9,831 nt of DNA from Pseudomonadota bacterium (GTDB lineage Bacteria > Pseudomonadota > Alphaproteobacteria > Rhizobiales > Hyphomicrobiaceae): NCBI GenBank assembly GCA_023430845.1, contig JAEYYJ010000361.1, forward strand, positions 1 through 9,831, given 5' to 3'. Positions 1 to 6,474 of the stretch are shown piece by piece. Numbering within the stretch: the first letter of the stretch is position 1; every line of letters starts with the position of its first letter. A program made the translations under genes and the position numbers. Under the pieces are notes generated by a model. The model saw only the letters and a list, made by a program, of their open reading frames with translations. It ran no database searches and was not told where the DNA came from.

Positions 1-5
1 TCTAC

Positions 6-287
6 ATGCGCGATCGTCCCCGTCCGCCGGGCTATGCGACAGTGCTGGCCGTGGAGGAGGATGGCAGCCCGGCGCTCTTCCAGATCGGGCACAACGCATT
101 CGGCTTCAGCGGCCATCCAGGCGTGCGCCGCGCCATGATCGAGGATCTCGTCATGGAGTTCGAGGAAGCGCCAGCCGACACCGCGGACGCACTGACGAAG
201 CTCACAGCGCTCGGGACGGCCATCGACGACGCGCTCGTACCCATCATGGCCGGACTGATCGCGGCGACGGGTTGGATGTCTGCCTAG
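6..287 (+). CDS. Unrecognised protein, probably 3' part of a gene
   Basis: I do not recognise this protein. It is 93 residues from the first visible ATG, but the frame stays open to the window edge (a Tyr codon precedes the ATG), so the true start may lie upstream and only the C-terminal part may be present. Third codon positions are overwhelmingly G or C, like the neighbours, which supports real coding sequence. No signal peptide, membrane helix, Cys/His cluster or nucleotide-binding motif is visible. The middle is acidic (IEDLVMEFEEAPADTADA) and the C-terminus is small-residue rich and probably helical. Its TAG stop overlaps the stop of the convergent GST gene. No function can be assigned from sequence alone. 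A short complete protein starting at this ATG is also possible, but only five upstream bases are visible, so a ribosome binding site cannot be judged. Confidence 0.6.
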   Translation: MRDRPRPPGYATVLAVEEDGSPALFQIGHNAFGFSGHPGVRRAMIEDLVMEFEEAPADTADALTKLTALGTAIDDALVPIMAGLIAATGWMSA

Positions 288-910
288 CCCGGAATTGAGG
301 CCGCCTTGAACGGATCGAGCGCCTCACAACGCGCCGCGAAGCGCGCGACATTGGGCGCCTTCTCCGCGAGCCCAAGGTTCGGGCGCACGATCTGCACGAA
401 CGTGAAACCGACGGCTGTCGTGATATCGGCCTGGCTCATGCGCGATGTGCCCGCGATCCACTCGTCCGGGCCGAGCTTTGCTGCAATCGCATCGAGATAT
501 TCGAAGCCGGCAACAACCTGCGAGTCGTTGTGCCGGACCCAGGGCTTGTGGACCTTCTCCTCCGGGCGGAAGCGGTACTCGTAGGCGGACCATACGGCCT
601 TGTCGACAGCGCCGAGCGCGACGGTCGTCAGCTTGAGTACATGGCGGCGCTCGGGACCGCTCTCGGGCACGAGGCGCTTCTCTGGACCTGCCAGCTCGTC
701 GAGGTGATCGAGGATGACCGAGCTATCGATCAAGGCCTCGCCATCTTCGAGCACGAGCGTCGGAACGCGTGTCAGCGGGTTGTGCGGCGTCACCAGCTCC
801 GGCTTGTCGAACACCGGCACCGCATCGAGCAGGAAGGGCATCTCCATGGCATTGAGGCTGACCGCCGTGCGGCGCACGTAGGGGGATCTCAGGATGCCGA
901 TCAATCGCAT
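284..910 (-). CDS. Glutathione S-transferase family protein
   Basis: A 208-residue cytosolic protein with the two-domain GST layout. The N-terminal thioredoxin-like domain (about residues 1-78) opens with MRLIGILRSPYVRR. Ser9 is at the usual catalytic or GSH-activating position. The conserved cis-proline is Pro50 in RVPTL, and Asp62-Ser63-Ser64 matches the loop that binds the gamma-glutamyl part of glutathione. The helical C-terminal domain carries an SQAD N-capping box near residue 165. The organisation resembles the YibF-type branch of small bacterial GSTs; the substrate is unknown. The frame is open a further 45 codons upstream, but I place the start at the ATG whose first base is 910 because a strong AGGAGA (complement of 915-920) lies 4 bases before it and the GST fold begins exactly there. 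It is divergent from the FixH-like gene and converges with the upstream unknown gene. Confidence 0.9.
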   Translation of the reverse strand: MRLIGILRSPYVRRTAVSLNAMEMPFLLDAVPVFDKPELVTPHNPLTRVPTLVLEDGEALIDSSVILDHLDELAGPEKRLVPESGPERRHVLKLTTVALGAVDKAVWSAYEYRFRPEEKVHKPWVRHNDSQVVAGFEYLDAIAAKLGPDEWIAGTSRMSQADITTAVGFTFVQIVRPNLGLAEKAPNVARFAARCEALDPFKAASIPG

Positions 911-914
911 GGGA

Positions 915-921
915 TCTCCTC
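915..921 (-). promoter_or_regulatory. Shine-Dalgarno that fixes the GST start
   Basis: On the minus strand this reads GAGGAGA, a near-consensus ribosome binding site 4 bases before the ATG at 910. It argues against the longer reading frame that begins at 1045. Confidence 0.75.
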
Positions 922-946
922 GCAAGTTGGCCCGCTGGTTGGGCAT

Positions 947-960
947 GGCATGATCATGCC
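947..960. repeat. Perfect 14-bp palindrome in a divergent intergenic region
   Basis: GGCATGATCATGCC is its own reverse complement over all 14 bases. It lies 37 bp upstream of the GST start, inside the gap between two divergent genes. An alternative pairing, GGGCAT (941-946) with ATGCCC (956-961), overlaps it. The position suits an operator for a dimeric repressor acting on the GST gene or on both flanking genes, but no regulator gene is in the window. A chance palindrome or an RNA hairpin in the GST leader are alternatives. Confidence 0.45.
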
Positions 961-1086
961 CCGGTGGCGGAGCGTCAATCTGCTGATTTCGTACGCGTGG
1001 CATCAAGTCTCCGCATCTGGTCCCGTTCACCGACCGACGATACACTCGCTGCCGAAGCTCCCGTAGTGGGGCGAAGCTCTATGACC

Positions 1087-1094
1087 GGGAGGAG
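1087..1094 (+). promoter_or_regulatory. Strong Shine-Dalgarno of the FixH-like gene
   Basis: GGGAGGAG sits 5 bases before the ATG at 1100 and settles this start against overlapping frames in the same stretch. Confidence 0.75.
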
Positions 1095-1099
1095 CGCGA

Positions 1100-1546
1100 A
1101 TGCCCATCCACAGACTGTTTATTTCAGGCGCCGTGCTGGCAGCCCTGTCGTCGCCGGCACTCGCAGCCGACCGCGCGAAAGCAACGCTCGACTGCAAGGC
1201 CGCGCCAAGCCCCGAGTTCGCGTACGACTGCACGCTCGACCTCGCCAATGCGCGCACCGGCGCTGCCCTCGAGGGCGCGACGATCGTCCTCGGCGCCGAC
1301 ATGCCGTCTATGCCCATGGTGCACAACGTGCCGCCCTTCGAATTCAAGCCTGCCGGCCAGCCGGGGCGCTATCAAGCGCGCATCCAGCTCGACATGTACG
1401 GCCCCTGGGCCATCAAGCTGCGCATCACCGGACCGCTGCGTGACGAGGTCGTGGCCGTCTACCAGTTCGGCGCGGAGGGGTCGGAGCTGCGCAAGCGCGG
1501 ATCGGGCAGCAAAGCTCAGCCAAAACCCGGCCAGCACCGGCATTGA
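1100..1546 (+). CDS. Secreted FixH/YtkA-like domain protein
   Basis: A 148-residue exported protein. The N-terminus has a basic start (MPIHR), a hydrophobic stretch (residues 6-16) and an ALA-A cleavage site near residues 20-23, so the mature protein should be periplasmic. The mature part is a small beta-rich domain of the FixH/YtkA-like type, recognised from MPSMPMVHNVPPFEF followed by PGRYQARIQLDMYGPWAIKL. These domains often occur next to cation-efflux or copper-handling genes, but no such genes are seen here. Cys32 and Cys44 could form a disulfide. Met68, Met71, Met73 and His75 form a short Met/His segment that might bind copper (inference). The tail is basic and Gly/Ser/Lys rich and ends in HRH. 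The start is supported by GGGAGGAG (1087-1094), 5 bases before the ATG. It seems to stand alone: 168 bp separate it from the next gene. Confidence 0.8.
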   Translation: MPIHRLFISGAVLAALSSPALAADRAKATLDCKAAPSPEFAYDCTLDLANARTGAALEGATIVLGADMPSMPMVHNVPPFEFKPAGQPGRYQARIQLDMYGPWAIKLRITGPLRDEVVAVYQFGAEGSELRKRGSGSKAQPKPGQHRH

Positions 1547-1714
1547 ATGTTCCGCATTGTTCCGGGCTGAGAAATTCCGACCTGGGACGTCATGGATGCG
1601 GGCTTCCACTCGAGGTGATATCAACGGCGGCGGAGAGGTTCGCGGGACGCTGCGGACCGGATCGCCACGGACGGCTTCTGGCCGGCAGTCGGCGAAGGAA
1701 ACGCAGGCAGTCAC
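1547..1714. other. Intergenic stretch with no clear signal
   Basis: 168 bp between the FixH-like gene and the phosphatidyltransferase gene. TGTTCCG occurs twice nine bases apart (1549-1555 and 1558-1564). I see no convincing promoter, terminator with a T run, or RNA structure. Frames crossing it belong to long overlapping readings that lack a supported start. Confidence 0.4.
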
Positions 1715-2254
1715 TTGAGCATCCCCAATCTAATCACGCTCGGCCGTGTCATCTTCATTCCGATTATTTTCTGGCTGCTCGTGAGTGGGCAGACGCGAAC
1801 CGCGTTCCTGCTGTTCGTGCTCGCGGGCGTCACCGACGCGGTCGACGGCTGGCTCGCCAAGCGCTGGAACATGCAGACCGAGCTTGGCGCCTACCTCGAC
1901 CCGATGGCCGACAAGCTGCTGATCGTCTCCATATACGTCGCGCTCGGCGTTGCGGCGCAATTGCCCTCGTGGCTGGTTATCGCCGTCGTTTCCCGCGACA
2001 TCCTGATCGTGCTCGGGGTATTATTGTGTTGGATCATCGGCCAGCCGGTCGCAATTCAGCCGCACGCGGTGAGCAAGGCAAATACGGTCAGCCAGCTCGT
2101 CCTCGCGGCGCTCGTGCTGGCGGATGAGGGCTTCAATCTCGGCCTCGGCGGGCTGAGGATTGTGCTGATCTGGCTGACGGCGGTACTGACGGCGGCGTCG
2201 CTTGCCGTATATGTGCGCACATGGGTCGCGCATCTGGCCGGCAACGGACGCTGA
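1715..2254 (+). CDS. CDP-alcohol phosphatidyltransferase (PgsA-like)
   Basis: An integral inner-membrane enzyme of 179 residues that should transfer a phosphatidyl group from CDP-diacylglycerol to an alcohol, with glycerol-3-phosphate the most likely acceptor given the PgsA-like length and sequence. The family signature is clear: Asp41, Asp44, Gly45, Ala48, Gly58, Asp62 and Asp66 in the D-x2-DG-x2-A(R)-x8-G-x3-D-x3-D spacing, which bind the metal ions and the CDP moiety. The residue after Ala48 is Lys, where the textbook signature has Arg. Several hydrophobic segments follow (about residues 67-80, 85-108 and 149-171), consistent with the usual six-helix fold. The TTG at 1715 is the only usable start: no ATG or GTG precedes it in frame since the last stop, and MSIPNLITLGR is the normal family N-terminus. 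The Shine-Dalgarno is weak. Many related bacteria also have a separate canonical pgsA, so this may be a paralogue with a different acceptor. Confidence 0.85.
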   Translation: MSIPNLITLGRVIFIPIIFWLLVSGQTRTAFLLFVLAGVTDAVDGWLAKRWNMQTELGAYLDPMADKLLIVSIYVALGVAAQLPSWLVIAVVSRDILIVLGVLLCWIIGQPVAIQPHAVSKANTVSQLVLAALVLADEGFNLGLGGLRIVLIWLTAVLTAASLAVYVRTWVAHLAGNGR

Positions 2255-2260
2255 AGCAGA

Positions 2261-2289
2261 CGGGCGGACGCAGCGTACGCCGCTGCCCG
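2261..2289 (+). repeat. Imperfect stem-loop after the phosphatidyltransferase gene
   Basis: GCAGCG (2270-2275) and CGCTGC (2281-2286) form a 6-bp stem with a 5-base loop. Outer CGGG and CCCG segments could extend it imperfectly. There is no T run, so a factor-independent terminator is not supported. It may be only a GC-rich hairpin in the short spacer before the permease gene. Confidence 0.3.
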
Positions 2290-2332
2290 CAAGTTGCTGC
2301 TCATCGACGCAATTGCTTATACGGGGGCCCCA

Positions 2333-3463
2333 GTGGCGAACGACGACAATAGCGCGCCGCACAACACCCTCCGCACCAACCGGCATCTCACTTTCTGGCT
2401 CATCGCTGCGGCACTTGCCCTGGGGCTGGTGTGGCTCCTCAATGATATTCTGCTGCCATTCATTGTCGGCGCGGCCATCGCGTTTTTCCTGAACCCTCTC
2501 GCCGACCGGCTCGCCAGGACCGGCATAGGCCGCACGGCGGCCTCGGCGCTCATCATCATCGTCGCGGCCCTGGCGCTGGTGCTCGTCATGGTTCTGATCG
2601 GCCCTCTCCTCGTCGATCAAATTCGCCAGCTCGCCGAGACGCTGCCGAGTGACTTGAAGCGCCTCTTCGCCTTGGTCGAGGGCACCGCCCGCACCTGGCT
2701 CGGCGGGCGCTACGACGAGATCCACGCGAGTTTCCAGCGCGGTTTCGCCGGCATGACCCAAAGCTGGACGACGAGTATGGGATGGGCCGTCCAGCAGGTC
2801 TGGGATCGCGGACTGGCGCTCGTAAACCTGCTCTCACTCCTGCTCATCACGCCGGTCGTCGCCTTCTATCTGCTCGCCGACTGGCCGCGCGTCGTCACCC
2901 GCATCGACGAGGCCCTGCCGCGCGATCATGCGCCGACCATCCGCGCGCTGGCCGCCGACATCAACGATGCGATCGCGGCGTTCGTGCGCGGGCAAGGTAC
3001 GGTCTGCCTGATCCTGGCAGTGGTTTATTCGGTCGGCCTCTCGCTGATCGGGCTGCGCTACGGACTTCTGATCGGACTGACCGTTGGCCTCATGAGCTTC
3101 GTGCCCGTCATCGGCGGCGCTCTCGGCCTCATTCTGGCCGGCGGCGTTGCCATCGCGCAGGGCTGGCCGGATCTGATGCTCCTGATCAAGGTTCTGGCGT
3201 TCTTCGCCGCGGTATCGGTCTTGGATAGCGGGCTGCTGTCGCCGCGCATCGTCGGGCCGCGTGTCGGCTTGCATCCGGTGTGGCTGATCTTCTCGGTGCT
3301 CGCGTTCGGCTCGCTGTTCGGCATCGTCGGCATTCTCATTGCGGTGCCTGTGGCAGCGGCGATCGCGGTGCTCGTCCGCTTCGCACTCCGCCTCTATCTC
3401 GACAGCGACATCTACCGCGGCCCGCCGCCACCTCCGCCGGTCGCTGGGGAACCTATGACATGA
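2333..3463 (+). CDS. AI-2E family transporter (PerM-type permease)
   Basis: A polytopic inner-membrane protein of 376 residues in the AI-2E exporter/PerM/YdiK superfamily; its substrate cannot be read from sequence. Hydrophobic segments lie near residues 19-36, 38-55 and 68-90. A mostly soluble helical region (about 95-155) follows, then membrane segments near 161-183, 224-276 and 282-353. Family hallmarks are FVPVIGG and the C-terminal LLSPRIVGPRVGLHP followed by FGIVGILIAVPVAA. I prefer the GTG at 2333, which has GGGGG (2323-2327) 5 bases before it. A TTG at 2294 in the same frame would add 13 residues but has no good binding site. The C-terminus is a short hydrophilic tail with six consecutive prolines. 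Its TGA overlaps the ATG of hdaA (ATGA), implying coupled translation. The gene starts 78 bp after the phosphatidyltransferase stop. Confidence 0.88.
   Translation: MANDDNSAPHNTLRTNRHLTFWLIAAALALGLVWLLNDILLPFIVGAAIAFFLNPLADRLARTGIGRTAASALIIIVAALALVLVMVLIGPLLVDQIRQLAETLPSDLKRLFALVEGTARTWLGGRYDEIHASFQRGFAGMTQSWTTSMGWAVQQVWDRGLALVNLLSLLLITPVVAFYLLADWPRVVTRIDEALPRDHAPTIRALAADINDAIAAFVRGQGTVCLILAVVYSVGLSLIGLRYGLLIGLTVGLMSFVPVIGGALGLILAGGVAIAQGWPDLMLLIKVLAFFAAVSVLDSGLLSPRIVGPRVGLHPVWLIFSVLAFGSLFGIVGILIAVPVAAAIAVLVRFALRLYLDSDIYRGPPPPPPVAGEPMT
3446..3450 (+). promoter_or_regulatory. Shine-Dalgarno of hdaA inside the permease gene
   Basis: GGGGA lies 9 bases before the hdaA ATG at 3460, within the last codons of the permease gene. 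It supports the overlapping ATGA start over the longer open frame that begins at 3280. Confidence 0.6.
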
Positions 3464-4161
3464 GCAGCGCGCGCGAGCAGCTCGTCTTTGACTGGGGCGC
3501 ACGTCCGGCGCTCGGGGCAGAAGATTTTCTCGTCGGGCCATCGAATGAGATGGCCGTCCGACTCGTGGATCGCTGGCCGGACTGGTCGATGTCTTCAGCG
3601 CTTGTCGTCGGGCCGGCGCAGAGCGGCAAGAGCCACCTCGCTCACGTCTGGCAGCTTCGCTCGAATGCCGTGATGCTCGGCGCCGCGGAACTCGTCCAGG
3701 ACCGCGTGCCGGACCTGATGGGCCTGCAGGCCGTCGTCGTCGAGGACATCGATCGCGGTATTGCCTCGGAGCAGGCGCTCTTCCACCTACTCAACCTGGC
3801 CCGCGAACAGCGCACATCCCTGCTACTCACGTCACGCGCCCCGGCGGGGGAACTAACGATTGCGCTCCCCGATTTAAGATCAAGGCTCAGGGCTCTGGCC
3901 ATGACCGAGATCGGTGCGCCGGACCAGACGCTCCTGACGGCCGTCCTCGTCAAGCTCCTGGCCGATCGCCAGATCTCAGCCGCCCCGGCCGTGGTGCACT
4001 ATCTAGCGCGGGAGCTGGATCGCTCTTTCGCCGCCGCAGCGCACCTCGTCGAGGCGCTTGATCGTCTCTCCCTGGCGCAGCGCCGGCCGTTGACCCGGGC
4101 CCTTGCCGCGGAGGCATTGGAGACGGTGCGGTCGGCAGAAGGCCGGGAAGAGCGTTATTGA
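3460..4161 (+). CDS. hdaA: HdaA, DnaA-related regulator of replication initiation
   Basis: A 233-residue cytosolic AAA+ protein matching DnaA domain III alone, without the C-terminal DNA-binding domain, as in Hda. Together with the DNA-loaded beta clamp, Hda proteins stimulate hydrolysis of DnaA-bound ATP and so limit re-initiation. Visible features in order: a candidate clamp-binding peptide QLVFDW at residues 7-12; Walker A GPAQSGKS (51-58) with Lys57; Walker B VVVED with Glu95-Asp96; sensor-1-like LLLTSRAP; box VII LPDLRSRL, whose Arg142 corresponds to the arginine finger of E. coli Hda (LPDLASRL); and the lid segment LARELDRSFAAAAHLVEALD, which matches the Hda C-terminal helices well. The start overlaps the permease stop by 4 bp. 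Downstream is a 105-bp gap, then ppk. A run of rare codons crosses box VII (see findings). Another short DnaA-family protein is the only alternative and is less likely. Confidence 0.9.
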   Translation: MSSAREQLVFDWGARPALGAEDFLVGPSNEMAVRLVDRWPDWSMSSALVVGPAQSGKSHLAHVWQLRSNAVMLGAAELVQDRVPDLMGLQAVVVEDIDRGIASEQALFHLLNLAREQRTSLLLTSRAPAGELTIALPDLRSRLRALAMTEIGAPDQTLLTAVLVKLLADRQISAAPAVVHYLARELDRSFAAAAHLVEALDRLSLAQRRPLTRALAAEALETVRSAEGREERY

Positions 4162-4179
4162 ACGTCGATTATTTAGGCG

Positions 4180-4195
4180 CGACATTTCAGTGTCG
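4180..4195. repeat. Small inverted repeat upstream of the candidate ppk promoter
   Basis: CGACA (4180-4184) and TGTCG (4191-4195) are perfect inverted copies around a 6-base centre. They lie where the -35 box of the candidate promoter would fall, so an operator is conceivable. With 5-bp arms, chance is a real alternative. Confidence 0.3.
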
Positions 4196-4210
4196 TGAAG
4201 CAATGGCAGT

Positions 4211-4216
4211 TATAAT
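4211..4216 (+). promoter_or_regulatory. Candidate -10 box for ppk-ppx
   Basis: An exact TATAAT lies 50 bp before the preferred ppk start, in the AT-richest part of the gap between hdaA and ppk. The -35 region is poor: CAGTGT (4188-4193) at 17-bp spacing, or TTCAGT (4186-4191) at 19 bp. The promoter may therefore need an activator, or ppk may be transcribed mainly by read-through from hdaA. Confidence 0.45.
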
Positions 4217-4241
4217 CCCTTTGAGGTCAGCCCTTAGGGGT
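4217..4241 (+). repeat. Imperfect direct repeat in the ppk leader
   Basis: CCCTTTGAGGT (4217-4227) and CCCTTAGGGGT (4231-4241) match at 9 of 11 positions with a 14-base period. They directly follow the candidate -10 box, so they would lie around the transcription start or early leader. Function unknown; may be coincidental. Confidence 0.3.
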
Positions 4242-4253
4242 GAACTTCGCAGC

Positions 4254-4263
4254 AAGGGAGAGG
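4254..4263 (+). promoter_or_regulatory. Purine-rich Shine-Dalgarno of ppk
   Basis: AAGGGAGAGG ends 3 bases before the GTG at 4267. It makes this GTG a better start than the in-frame GTG at 4240, which has no well-spaced binding site. Confidence 0.65.
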
Positions 4264-4266
4264 GCT

Positions 4267-6474
4267 GTGTCGGGCAGCAAAGCGCGGGTGCGCGCAAAGA
4301 ACGAGGCGGGTTTGCAGGAAGCTCCAGCGGAGGCGCCGCAGGGGCCTGCGCGCTATTACAATCGCGAGCTTTCCTGGCTGCAGTTCAATACACGCGTGCT
4401 CGACGAAGCGCGCAATCGCCGCCATCCGATCCTTGAGCGCCTGCGCTTCCTGTCCATCTCCGCTTCGAACCTCGACGAATTCTACATGGTTCGCGTCGCC
4501 GGGTTGCATGGGCAGGTGAAAGCGAAGGTCTCCAATCTCAGCAATGACGGCCTGACGCCCGCCCAGCAGCTAGAAGCCATCAACAGATACGTCGCCGGCC
4601 TCTCGGCCGAGCAGCAGGCGTGCTGGAGCGACCTGAGCCGTGACATGGCCGATGCCGGCCTTTCGATCGTCTCGCCGGACCAGCTCACTGAAGGCGAGCA
4701 GGCTTGGCTCGAGAGCTATTTCATGACGCACCTCTTTCCGGTGCTGACGCCCATCGCCGTCGACCCGGCACACCCGTTTCCCTTCATCCCCAATCGCGGC
4801 TTCACGCTCGGCCTCGAGCTTACGAAGAACAAGGATGGGGAGGAGATGCACGCGCTCATGCCGGTGCCGGCGCCGGTCGACCGCTTTCTGCACCTGCCGG
4901 CGGGCGAGGATGCAGGCGCGATCCGCTTCATGCGCATCGAGACGCTGATCGGCCATTTTGCCTCGCACCTCTTTCCGGGCTACACGGTCAAACGGCAGGG
5001 CGCATTCCGCATCCTGCGCGACAGTGACATCGAGGTCGAGGAAGAGGCTGAGGATCTCGTACGCTCGTTCGAGAGCGCGCTGAAGCGGCGCCGCCGCGGC
5101 TCCGTCATCCGTCTCGAAATCGACGCCTCCATGCCGCAGGAGCTGCGCGCGTTCGTCATCGAACAGCTCAAGGTCGGCGATGCCGACACCTACGTGCAGG
5201 AAGGCCTGCTTGGCCTCGGCGATACCTCGCAGCTCATTGTCGACAACCGGCCGGATCTCGTGTTCCCGCCCTTCAATATCCGCTTTCCCGAGCGCATTCG
5301 CGAGCACAACGGCGACTGCTTTGCTGCGATCAAGGCGAAGGACATCGTCGTCCATCATCCCTACGAGGCATTCGACGTCGTGGTGCAGTTCCTGCGCCAG
5401 GCCGGCGCCGATCCGGACGTGCTGGCCATCAAGTGGACGCTTTACCGCACGTCGAAGGACAGCCCGATCGTCCGCGCTCTCAAGGAGGCAGCGGACCTCG
5501 GCAAATCCGTCACGGCCGTGATCGAGCTCAAGGCCCGCTTCGACGAAGCGGCCAACATCCGTCTCGCGCGCGACCTCGAAAGTGCGGGCGTGCACGTTGT
5601 CTATGGGTTCATCGAGCTCAAGACGCACGCCAAGCTCGGCATGATCGTCCGCAAGGAGGGCTCTGACCTCGTCTCCTATTGCCATATCGGCACGGGCAAC
5701 TATCACCCGCAGACGGCGCGCATCTATACCGATCTCTCGTTCTTCACAGCCGACGCGACGATCGCGCGGGACGTCAATCGCATCCTGAATTTCGTGACCG
5801 GCTACGGCGAGCAGGCCGAGCTGGAGACGATGGCCGCAAGCCCGTTCGGCATCAGGAAGCGCATCATCGAGAGCATCCGCTCCGAGACCGAGCACGCGCG
5901 CGCCGGCCGCCCGGCCGCAATCTGGATGAAGATGAACTCCCTCGTCGATATGCAAATCATCGAGGCGCTTTACGAGGCATCGAATGCCGGGGTCGAGATT
6001 GACCTCGTCGTGCGCGGCATTTGCTGCCTGCGGCCCGGCGTTCCCGGCATGTCCGAGAATATCCGCGTCAAAAGCATCATCGGGCGCTTTCTGGAGCATG
6101 GCCGCATCTATTGCTTCGGAAACGGACATGGGCTCCCCGATCCGAATGCGATCGTGTATATCAGCTCGGCGGACATGATGCCGCGCAACCTGGACCGGCG
6201 CGTCGAGGCTATGGTGCCGGTAACGAATCCGACGGTCCACGCGCAGATCCTCGACCAGATCATGACGGCGAACCTGAAAGACAATCAGCAAAGCTGGCTG
6301 GTGCTCGCCGACGGATCGAGCCGTCGGATCGTTCCTGATGAGGATGAGAAGCCGTTCAACGCGCACGAGTACTTCATGTTCAATCCGAGCCTCTCTGGAC
6401 GCGGCCAGTCACTGAAGAGCCATTCGCCGCCGCGCTTCAAGCTCGAAGACCGGGACGAGAGCGATAAGCGGTGA
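4267..6474 (+). CDS. ppk: Polyphosphate kinase Ppk1
   Basis: Reversibly transfers the terminal phosphate of ATP to a growing polyphosphate chain. The 735-residue protein covers all four Ppk1 domains: N (starting [12 protein letters not shown] at residue 30), head, C1 and C2. Catalytic residues align with E. coli Ppk at fixed spacing. His454 in KTHAK corresponds to the autophosphorylated His435, and His611 in LEHGRIYCF to His592 (157 residues apart in both). Arg394 (TLYRTS) and Arg424 (ARFDEAANI) correspond to the Mg-site Arg375 and Arg405. Asn68 in [13 protein letters not shown] matches the ATP-contacting Asn45. The [22 protein letters not shown] stretch is also typical. It has a basic, Ala/Pro-rich N-terminal extension of about 28 residues and a polar C-terminal tail. 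GTG start; the stop overlaps the GTG of ppx (GTGA), implying coupled expression. Annotation pipelines often name this family RNA degradosome polyphosphate kinase. The enzyme appears intact. Confidence 0.97.
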   Translation: MSGSKARVRAKNEAGLQEAPAEAPQGPARYYNRELSWLQFNTRVLDEARNRRHPILERLRFLSISASNLDEFYMVRVAGLHGQVKAKVSNLSNDGLTPAQQLEAINRYVAGLSAEQQACWSDLSRDMADAGLSIVSPDQLTEGEQAWLESYFMTHLFPVLTPIAVDPAHPFPFIPNRGFTLGLELTKNKDGEEMHALMPVPAPVDRFLHLPAGEDAGAIRFMRIETLIGHFASHLFPGYTVKRQGAFRILRDSDIEVEEEAEDLVRSFESALKRRRRGSVIRLEIDASMPQELRAFVIEQLKVGDADTYVQEGLLGLGDTSQLIVDNRPDLVFPPFNIRFPERIREHNGDCFAAIKAKDIVVHHPYEAFDVVVQFLRQAGADPDVLAIKWTLYRTSKDSPIVRALKEAADLGKSVTAVIELKARFDEAANIRLARDLESAGVHVVYGFIELKTHAKLGMIVRKEGSDLVSYCHIGTGNYHPQTARIYTDLSFFTADATIARDVNRILNFVTGYGEQAELETMAASPFGIRKRIIESIRSETEHARAGRPAAIWMKMNSLVDMQIIEALYEASNAGVEIDLVVRGICCLRPGVPGMSENIRVKSIIGRFLEHGRIYCFGNGHGLPDPNAIVYISSADMMPRNLDRRVEAMVPVTNPTVHAQILDQIMTANLKDNQQSWLVLADGSSRRIVPDEDEKPFNAHEYFMFNPSLSGRGQSLKSHSPPRFKLEDRDESDKR

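Noticed and set aside
1026..1046. Promoter (TTCACC with TACACT) before the FixH-like gene
   Set aside because: The boxes are only 9 bases apart, too close for sigma-70, and no better -35 lies at 17 bases.
964..1443. Plus-strand frame of 159 codons overlapping the FixH-like gene
   Set aside because: Arg/His-rich out-of-frame translation. The overlapping frame has a signal peptide, a family domain and a strong Shine-Dalgarno.
2294..2323. Possible sigma-70 promoter (TTGCTG with TATACG) before the permease
   Set aside because: Poor match, and it would leave only a few bases before the GTG start.
2021..2761. 246-codon minus-strand frame over the phosphatidyltransferase/permease junction
   Set aside because: Composition is polar and repetitive with no domain, and it overlaps two well-supported membrane-protein genes.
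4190..4212. Pho box upstream of ppk
   Set aside because: On the minus strand CTGCCAT matches 6 of 7 bases of a CTGTCAT half-site, but the second half-site at the expected spacing does not match.
4570..6366. Very long open frame (598 codons) on the minus strand inside ppk
   Set aside because: It mirrors the ppk codons on the other strand, a common effect of GC-rich codon use. The protein has no recognisable domain, and ppk has fully conserved catalytic residues.
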